A stretch of DNA of 10,308 nt from an uncultured bacterium. GTDB lineage: Bacteria > Patescibacteriota > Minisyncoccia > Phycocordibacterales > UBA9973. Each line of letters begins with the position of its first letter. Position 1 is the stretch's first letter. Shown piece after piece: positions 5,655 to 10,308 of this stretch. Made by a program: the position numbers and the translations under genes. The stretch is taken from assembly GCA_903869975.1 (NCBI GenBank), contig CAIQBF010000047.1, positions 1-10,308 on the forward strand, written 5' to 3'. The notes below the pieces were generated by a model. The model was not told where the DNA came from, ran no database searches, and saw only the letters and a program-made list of their open reading frames with translations.

Positions 5655-6116
5655 TTATTGATGTGCGTCTTTCTGGGCATCCGCGACTACGGACTGCTCT
5701 TCAGGGGTGAGTTCGATATCTGATACGCCGGCTTTGATCGGTTTTGCAAACACGCTCATGCGCTCGCGCGAGTACAGACTTGAGAATACGACACCGTCAC
5801 CGTGCTTGTTTACTATTGCAACAGCAAAGCTCTGGTTTCCGCCGACGTCGCTAAATGGATTGAAGCGGACGAGCTTTACGCCGCGGCCGTGATTTTCAAG
5901 ACGAGTCACGAGGTCGAGAAGAGCAGTATCGTGATTGCTCGCGCGGTTGCCTAGAGTGTCCACTTCCTTGGCCATATCGGCAAGGACCGATTCAAGACTG
6001 CTTGCATGACTCCCACGAAAGATTTTTTTGAGCCGAATCTCGATGCGCACGATGAAAAAGATGGCTATTGCCATCAAGAGAAAGAGTGTTGCAAAGAGAA
6101 TAGACGTCGTGCTCAT
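5655..6116 (-). CDS. DUF4446 family membrane-anchored protein
   Basis: The product has 153 residues from the ATG at 6116. A start at 6176 (MPRIPHN...) is in frame but lies upstream of the likely -10 box and would run into the divergent nifS start, so it is less likely. One N-terminal helix (about 4-24) anchors the protein. A coiled, charged stretch (about 26-72) follows, then a domain with KLVRFNPFSDVGGNQSFAVA (81-100), NKHGDGVVFSSLYSRE (103-118) and KPIKAGVSDIELTPEE (125-140). This is the pattern I associate with DUF4446, a family of unknown function in Firmicutes and Patescibacteria. With the N terminus inside or out undetermined, topology is open. It leads the infB-rbfA operon, ending 15 bases before infB. 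Confidence 0.8.
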   Translation of the reverse strand: MSTTSILFATLFLLMAIAIFFIVRIEIRLKKIFRGSHASSLESVLADMAKEVDTLGNRASNHDTALLDLVTRLENHGRGVKLVRFNPFSDVGGNQSFAVAIVNKHGDGVVFSSLYSRERMSVFAKPIKAGVSDIELTPEEQSVVADAQKDAHQ

Positions 6117-6124
6117 ACCGGGCG

Positions 6125-6130
6125 AGTATA
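6125..6130 (-). promoter_or_regulatory. -10 box of the DUF4446-infB-rbfA operon
   Basis: TATACT on the minus strand ends 8 bases before the ATG at 6116, so the expected transcript start falls at or within two bases of the start codon. The -35 is poor (TTTATT at 17-base spacing). Confidence 0.45.
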
Positions 6131-6161
6131 CACTAAAAGGCTTAAAAAATAAAGGGTTGTG

Positions 6162-6170
6162 TGGTATTCT
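6162..6170 (+). promoter_or_regulatory. Extended -10 box of the cysteine desulfurase gene
   Basis: TGGTATTCT has an extended -10 TG and a TATTCT box (6165-6170) ending 8 bases before the ATG at 6179. A weak TTAAAA -35 lies at 6142-6147 with 17-base spacing. The expected transcript start is at or next to the ATG. It is back to back with the DUF4446 promoter in a 62-base divergent gap. Confidence 0.45.
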
Positions 6171-6178
6171 CGGCATAT

Positions 6179-7387
6179 ATGTTTCGCCGACGAATATATT
6201 TGGATTATGCGGCTGCCGCGCCGGAAACGCGGGGGGCGGCGCGCGCGTACGCGCGAGCCGCCCGTGTTTTCGCCAACCCAAGCTCCATTCACTCCGATGG
6301 AGTCGCTGCCCACCGTCTTTTGGCCGAATTTCGTGCTCAGATCGCATCCATTTTCTCGGCTCACCAGGATGAGATTGTGCTGTGTGGCGGTGGTACCGAG
6401 TCTGACAATCTTGCTGTCCTGGGTGCGTGGAAGCAGGCACGACTCAATCCTGTCTTTTCTGAAAAGAAGCTTCATATCATTACAACAGCCATCGAGCACG
6501 CGGCAGTGCTTGAAGCGTGCCGTCATGCTGAAGCGATGGGCGCTGAGGTTACCTATCTTGGTGTTGGTCCCGATGGACGAATAGATTTGAAAGAGCTTCG
6601 TGCGGCGCTTCGTCCCGAAACTATTCTTGTATCTATTGCGTATGCCAACAATGAAATCGGTGTTGTACAGCCCATCCGCGAAATAGCAAAAGAAATTCGT
6701 CACTTCAAAAAAAATCTGGCAGGCGCCGATCCCAAAACAGTGACCTACCCGCTCTTTCATACCGACGCCTGCCAAACTGCTGCATACCTCAACACAAACG
6801 TTGAGCAGCTTGGCGTCGATCTTCTTACTGCAAACGGTACCAAAATCGGCGGACCGCGCGGCACCGCCCTCTTGTATGTGCGTCGGGGCACGCCTGTTGC
6901 TCCGATGTTCTACGGCGGCGGACAGGAATCTGGTCTGCGCTCCGGTACAGAGAATCTTCCGGGAGCTGCCGGGCTTTCTACTGCACTCAGCGAAGCTGCA
7001 GCTCACAAAGATTCTGAGTGCGTTCGACTCACGGCGCTTCGAGATTTTTTTATCGGCGAACTCATCGCTCGTTTTCCTGAAGCTCGCATCAATGGCAGTA
7101 CAACCGATCGCCTCCCGAACAATGTGCATGTTTCATTTCCAAAAATTCAAAGTGAGCTTCTGGTCCTCGAACTTGATGCTCGCGGCATACGCGCATCAGC
7201 CGGCAGTGCTTGTAGTAGTGCTAAAGAAACAAGTTCCCACGTCCTCGAAGCCCTCTATGGCAAAGACGACGAAAAAAAGTGGGGAAGCGTGCGTTTCAGT
7301 TTCGGCCGCGCAACAAGCAAAAAAGATTTGCAAAAAACACTCATTGCACTTGAAGCGATTTTTAAAAAATATACATCCTGGCGCTAG
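6179..7387 (+). CDS. Cysteine desulfurase, NifS/IscS family
   Basis: The product has 402 residues from the ATG at 6179; a GTG at 6161 would add six residues upstream of the -10 box and is less likely. The protein is a fold-type I PLP enzyme that removes sulfur from L-cysteine as a protein persulfide for Fe-S clusters or tRNA thiolation. Visible motifs: YLDYAAAAP near the N terminus, GGGTESDNLA, YANNEIG, HTDACQ with H194 and D196 (cofactor ring contacts), K222 as the PLP-binding lysine, GGGQESGLRSGTEN, and the catalytic C345 in AGSACSS. The SxHKxYGPKG block is altered to NGTKIGGPRG, so the His before the Lys is Thr. No IscU, MnmA or regulator gene adjoins it, so whether it serves Fe-S or tRNA thiolation is undetermined. 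The stop codon is TAG. Confidence 0.95.
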   Translation: MFRRRIYLDYAAAAPETRGAARAYARAARVFANPSSIHSDGVAAHRLLAEFRAQIASIFSAHQDEIVLCGGGTESDNLAVLGAWKQARLNPVFSEKKLHIITTAIEHAAVLEACRHAEAMGAEVTYLGVGPDGRIDLKELRAALRPETILVSIAYANNEIGVVQPIREIAKEIRHFKKNLAGADPKTVTYPLFHTDACQTAAYLNTNVEQLGVDLLTANGTKIGGPRGTALLYVRRGTPVAPMFYGGGQESGLRSGTENLPGAAGLSTALSEAAAHKDSECVRLTALRDFFIGELIARFPEARINGSTTDRLPNNVHVSFPKIQSELLVLELDARGIRASAGSACSSAKETSSHVLEALYGKDDEKKWGSVRFSFGRATSKKDLQKTLIALEAIFKKYTSWR

Positions 7388-7401
7388 GTATTTGACGCCT
7401 A

Positions 7402-7410
7402 TGCTATACT
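7402..7410 (+). promoter_or_regulatory. Possible upstream clpB promoter
   Basis: TGCTATACT is an extended -10 box 15 bases after the nifS stop. It has no -35 at standard spacing. It would give clpB a leader of about 84 bases. No CIRCE operator (TTAGCACTC-N9-GAGTGCTAA) is present in 7388-7500. Confidence 0.3.
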
Positions 7411-7466
7411 CACTTTAGGAATACCAAATGTATTTCTGGTTGAATTTTGACGTTGGAATACGACAG

Positions 7467-7494
7467 TTGACTTAGTAATTAAACATTGTAATAT
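7467..7494 (+). promoter_or_regulatory. Proximal clpB promoter, leaderless
   Basis: TTGACT (7467-7472) and TAATAT (7489-7494) are separated by 16 bases. The -10 ends six bases before the ATG at 7501, so normal initiation would start on the A of the start codon and give a leaderless mRNA. No Shine-Dalgarno sequence is present in any case. Confidence 0.6.
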
Positions 7495-7500
7495 ATAGAT

Positions 7501-10080
7501 ATGCCACCATTCAATCACTTCACAACCAAAGCAAAGGAAGCCATCCGCAGGGCCCACGAGCTTGCGATTGAGCGCGGGCAGAATCATGTCTCGTCGCTGC
7601 ATCTTCTCGGCGCCCTACTTACACAGGAAGAGTCTATGGTCATTTCCATACTCGACAAGCTCGACGTAGATACCGTACTTTTGACCGATACACTGCTTGA
7701 ATCCATAGAATCTCCTGAAACATCGCAGACACTTTCGCCGTCATACCAGATATATCTCACTCCTGATCTCGCCGCTGCGATTGAGGAGTCTTCAAAGATC
7801 GCCGCAGCACTCAAAGATGAATTTGTTTCAACGGAGCATCTCTTCCTTGCTATTCTCGACGTCGCTGGCGAAACCAAAGAAATTCTTGGCCGCTTCCGTC
7901 TTACCAAAGACCTCGTCATGAAAGTGCTCGACGAGCTCAAGAACAATAATGTCTCAGACATTGAAGGTCCGAAGAAGACGCGTATGCTCACGAAGTACAC
8001 GCGTAATCTCACCAAGCTTGCTCGCGAGGACAAGCTCGATCCAGTCATTGGTCGCGATACGGAGATCATGCGCATCATGCAGATTCTTTCACGCCGTACA
8101 AAAAACAATCCGATCCTCATCGGTGAAGCAGGTACGGGAAAGACCGCTGTTGTCGAAGGTCTTGCGAACCGCATCGCCAAAGGCGATATCGCCGAATCTC
8201 TCAAAGACAAAGAGATCGTCTCGCTTGATCTTGGATCATTGCTCGCTGGTACGAAATACCGCGGTGAATTTGAGGAGCGTCTGAAAGCTATCATGAAGGA
8301 AATCGAAAAAGCCGATGGTAAGATCATTCTCTTTATCGATGAAATCCATACGCTTGTTGGTGCTGGTGCGTCGGAAGGATCGCTCGACGCTTCAAACATG
8401 CTCAAGCCTGCGCTCGCACGCGGCGAGCTTCGCGCTGTCGGAGCTACAACACTCAAGGAATATCAGAAACATATCGAGAAAGATCCTGCGCTCGCACGAC
8501 GCTTCCAGCCGGTATTCGTAGACGAGCCGTCGCCAGAGGATGCTATTGCAATCCTTCGCGGGCTCAAAGAAAAGTACGAAGTCTTCCACGGTGTTCGTGT
8601 TACGGATGATGCTATCGTGAGCGCTGTCAATTTCTCGACGCGCTACATCACCAATAGATTTCTTCCAGACAAGGCTATCGACCTCATCGATGAAGCAGCA
8701 AGCGCACTCCGTATCGCACTTGAGAACAAGCCGCCGATACTCGAAGATGCACACCGCAAGGTTATGCGTCTTGAAGTTGAACGTGAGGCTTTGAAAAAAG
8801 AAGTGGAAGTGGGCGGTGGTCCAGACCTCCGTGAGACCAAAGCTCGCATCAAGGATATTGAAAAAGAAATCGCAAACTACAAGGAGAAAACGCAGGAAAT
8901 CGAGCTTAAATGGCAAAATGAAAAGACGCTCGTGTCTGAACTTCGTGCAATTACAAAAGAACTTGAAACGCTCAAGCTTGAAGCAGACAATGCTGAGCTC
9001 CGCGTCGATCTTACAAAGGCCGCAGAGATTCGCTATGGCCGCATTCCGTCGCTTCAGAAAGATCACGATCAGAAACTTACTCGCCTCAAGAAGCTTCAGA
9101 AATCTCGCCGCATCTTGAAAGAAGAAATTACCTCGGAAGAAATCGCCGAAGTAGTCGCTCGATGGACAGGTATTCCGCTCATGAAGATGCTTGAAGAAGA
9201 GCGTGCCAAGCTTGCTCGCATGGAAGCAGAACTCAACAAGCGTGTTGTGGGTCAGAGTGAGGCTATCAAGCGCGTAGCAGATGTCGTGCGCCGCTCGCGT
9301 GCAGGCATCAGTGATCCAAATCGTCCTATTGGTTCGTTTATCTTCCTCGGACCAACAGGTGTTGGAAAGACTGAGCTCACCAAGGCACTTGCTGAATTCA
9401 TGTTCAACGACGACAAGGCGCTCATTCGCGTAGACATGAGCGAGTACATGGAGCGCCACAGTATCTCGAAGCTTGTCGGCTCACCGCCAGGATATGTTGG
9501 ACACGACGAGAGTGGTCAGCTCACTGAAGCTGTGCGCCATCGTCCGTACTCAGTAGTGCTCTTCGACGAGATTGAGAAAGCGCATCCGGAAGTGTTCAAC
9601 ATGCTCCTCCAGGTGCTCGACGATGGACGCCTTACTGATGCCAAAGGCCGTGTCGTAAACTTTAAAAATACGGTTATCATCATGACGAGTAACCTCGGTT
9701 CGCAGTTCATCGAGAAGATGGAATCGATCGGATTCACAAACAACACCGCCGCAGGGGATTATGCTAGTGTGAAAGGTAAAGTGCTCGATACGCTCAAAGA
9801 AAGCTTCCGTCCGGAATTCCTCAATCGTATCGATGAAATCGTACTCTTTGATGTATTGTCGCCGGAAAGTATTCGCGAGATCGTGACGCTTCGTACCAAA
9901 GTCGTGGCTGATCGCTTGGCACTCAAAGGTATCGCACTTGATATCGATAAGGCTGCGCTCGACTACCTCGCGAAGGCAGCGCACGATCCTCATTACGGTG
10001 CTCGTCCACTCAATCGCATTATTCAAAACAAGATTCTCAACCAAGTCGCCTCGTTTATCATCTCGAACAATCTCGGCTAG
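7501..10080 (+). CDS. clpB: Disaggregase ClpB, C terminus cut by in-frame TAG
   Basis: The product has 859 residues. ClpB is a hexameric AAA+ machine that threads and rescues aggregated proteins together with DnaK. Domains in order: Clp N-domain with two repeats (about 1-150); NBD1 with Walker A GEAGTGKT (208-215) and Walker B ILFIDE (276-281); the long coiled-coil middle domain (about 405-535, with KAAEIRYGRIPSL) that separates ClpB from ClpA/ClpC; the WTGIP motif at about 555-559; NBD2 with Walker A GPTGVGKT (617-624), Walker B VVLFDE (685-690) and sensor 2 GARPLNR near 833. No ClpP-binding loop is apparent. The frame ends at TAG (10078-10080) just before the last beta strands of the NBD2 small domain, and the missing part follows in the same frame. 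The truncated product lacks about 20 family-conserved residues plus a Lys-rich tail. Confidence 0.96.
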   Translation: MPPFNHFTTKAKEAIRRAHELAIERGQNHVSSLHLLGALLTQEESMVISILDKLDVDTVLLTDTLLESIESPETSQTLSPSYQIYLTPDLAAAIEESSKIAAALKDEFVSTEHLFLAILDVAGETKEILGRFRLTKDLVMKVLDELKNNNVSDIEGPKKTRMLTKYTRNLTKLAREDKLDPVIGRDTEIMRIMQILSRRTKNNPILIGEAGTGKTAVVEGLANRIAKGDIAESLKDKEIVSLDLGSLLAGTKYRGEFEERLKAIMKEIEKADGKIILFIDEIHTLVGAGASEGSLDASNMLKPALARGELRAVGATTLKEYQKHIEKDPALARRFQPVFVDEPSPEDAIAILRGLKEKYEVFHGVRVTDDAIVSAVNFSTRYITNRFLPDKAIDLIDEAASALRIALENKPPILEDAHRKVMRLEVEREALKKEVEVGGGPDLRETKARIKDIEKEIANYKEKTQEIELKWQNEKTLVSELRAITKELETLKLEADNAELRVDLTKAAEIRYGRIPSLQKDHDQKLTRLKKLQKSRRILKEEITSEEIAEVVARWTGIPLMKMLEEERAKLARMEAELNKRVVGQSEAIKRVADVVRRSRAGISDPNRPIGSFIFLGPTGVGKTELTKALAEFMFNDDKALIRVDMSEYMERHSISKLVGSPPGYVGHDESGQLTEAVRHRPYSVVLFDEIEKAHPEVFNMLLQVLDDGRLTDAKGRVVNFKNTVIIMTSNLGSQFIEKMESIGFTNNTAAGDYASVKGKVLDTLKESFRPEFLNRIDEIVLFDVLSPESIREIVTLRTKVVADRLALKGIALDIDKAALDYLAKAAHDPHYGARPLNRIIQNKILNQVASFIISNNLG

Positions 10081-10191
10081 GGTGATATGGTTCGTGTGAC
10101 GGTTAAGAATGATGACTTGGTTATAGAAGCAAAGAAAGGTGCCAAGAAAGTAAAAAGCTCGCTCGCAGTGCGTTCCGCGAAGACTGCGTAG
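10081..10191 (+). pseudogene. clpB: In-frame continuation of clpB after the TAG
   Basis: These 36 sense codons, in the clpB frame, follow its TAG and end at another TAG (10189-10191). They begin GDMVRVTVKNDDLVIEAK, which aligns in position and pattern with the last strands of ClpB (E. coli ends with GKVIRLEVNEDRIVAVQ). A Lys/Ser-rich tail follows. The ATG at 10087 could give a 34-residue peptide, but it has no ribosome-binding site and no sense as a separate gene. A single-base change from AAG, CAG or GAG would explain the stop. Confidence 0.75.
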
Positions 10192-10200
10192 TTCTCACAT

Positions 10201-10231
10201 AAAAACACCCGGAGATGATCCGGGTGTTTTT
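10201..10231. terminator. Bidirectional terminator after clpB
   Basis: The arms AAAAACACCCGG (10201-10212) and CCGGGTGTTTTT (10220-10231) pair perfectly over 12 bp with a 7-base loop and give T tails on both strands. It lies 10 bases after the second clpB stop, not the first, and also ends the convergent tRNA-Tyr unit. Confidence 0.9.
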
Positions 10232-10240
10232 ATGTATGTG

Positions 10241-10308
10241 TGCGTCGGGTAGGATTCGAACCTACGAAGGCCGAAGCCGACAGATTTACAGTCTGTTGTG
10301 ATAGACCA
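10241..10308 (-). tRNA. tRNA-Tyr (anticodon GTA), 5' part cut by window end
   Basis: The visible part has the acceptor 3' strand CCGACGC with A73, the T arm GTAGG-TTCGAAT-CCTAC, a long variable arm with GGC-TTC-GGCC character and the anticodon stem ACAGA/TCTGT around the loop CTGTAAA, giving GTA. The class II variable arm with GTA fits bacterial tRNA-Tyr. The 5' acceptor strand and the start of the D arm lie beyond 10308. No CCA is encoded. Confidence 0.9.

Noticed and set aside
6117..6440. N-terminal extension of the DUF4446 frame up to 6440
   Set aside because: It would overlap the divergent desulfurase coding region and bury the N-terminal helix; the ATG at 6116 next to a -10 box fits better.
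6113..7129. Long minus-strand open frame (338 codons) opposite the cysteine desulfurase gene
   Set aside because: The plus-strand frame carries all desulfurase motifs; the antisense translation is Cys/Arg-rich with no recognisable domain and overlaps the DUF4446 promoter region.
7388..7500. Heat-shock operator (CIRCE or similar) before clpB
   Set aside because: No TTAGCACTC/GAGTGCTAA repeat is present; only weak direct repeats (GGAATAC at 7418 and 7455) and ordinary -10 boxes are seen.
7584..8456. Minus-strand Ser-rich open frame (290 codons) over the clpB N-terminal half
   Set aside because: Its Ser/Arg-rich content mirrors codons of the real gene on the other strand; it has no start signal.
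8392..9459. Long minus-strand open frame (355 codons) inside clpB
   Set aside because: It is antisense to well conserved ClpB motifs and has a Phe/Cys/His-rich composition typical of the reverse complement of acidic, Leu/Lys-rich coding sequence.
10078..10080. TAG reassigned as a sense codon in this organism
   Set aside because: TAG ends the genes at 1823-1825 and 7385-7387 at natural protein ends, with a terminator or promoter right after, so it works as a stop here; the known CPR recoding involves TGA.

Overview
The window is a compact, mid-GC bacterial chromosome segment. It most resembles a Candidatus Patescibacteria (CPR) genome, probably Parcubacteria-like. This assignment is an inference. 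It rests on a run of tiny two-helix pilin-like proteins with a recurring WGVI signature, a translation factor IF-2 cut down to about 500 residues, short intergenic gaps, tRNAs with no encoded CCA, and no convincing Shine-Dalgarno sequence before any of the eleven protein genes. No transposase, integrase, CRISPR array or phage gene is visible.

Left part (1-2260, + strand): five consecutive small membrane-protein genes (74-505, 516-956, 963-1304, 1448-1825, 1875-2198). The first resembles the VirB2/TrbC-type T4SS pilin family. The other four share a hydrophobic segment followed by a D-x(2,3)-E-x(4)-G loop, a WGVI/HGII-type second helix and a short tail. They look like a diverged set of subunits of one surface or secretion structure. 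Extended -10 promoters lie before the first and fourth genes, and hairpins lie at 1408-1436, 1834-1863 and 2225-2256.

Middle part (2277-6116, - strand): an unrecognised five-helix membrane protein with a histidine-rich loop (2277-3221) has its own consensus promoter. It is followed rightwards by a terminator and by four tRNA genes (Leu-TAG, Lys-CTT, Leu-TAA, Cys-GCA). Further right is the translation operon DUF4446 - infB - rbfA, read leftwards towards the tRNAs.

Right part (6179-10308): a NifS/IscS-type cysteine desulfurase is divergent from the DUF4446 gene, and the disaggregase gene clpB follows. The clpB reading frame is broken by an in-frame TAG at 10078-10080. The 36 codons after it continue in frame and encode what looks like the normal ClpB C-terminal strand. 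A bidirectional terminator then separates clpB from a truncated tRNA-Tyr on the minus strand.

Functionally the window combines translation (IF-2, RbfA, five tRNAs), sulfur mobilisation, protein quality control and a surface-structure locus. The most notable signals are the interrupted ClpB, the five-gene pilin-like cluster, and -10 boxes placed so close to start codons that several mRNAs appear leaderless or nearly so.
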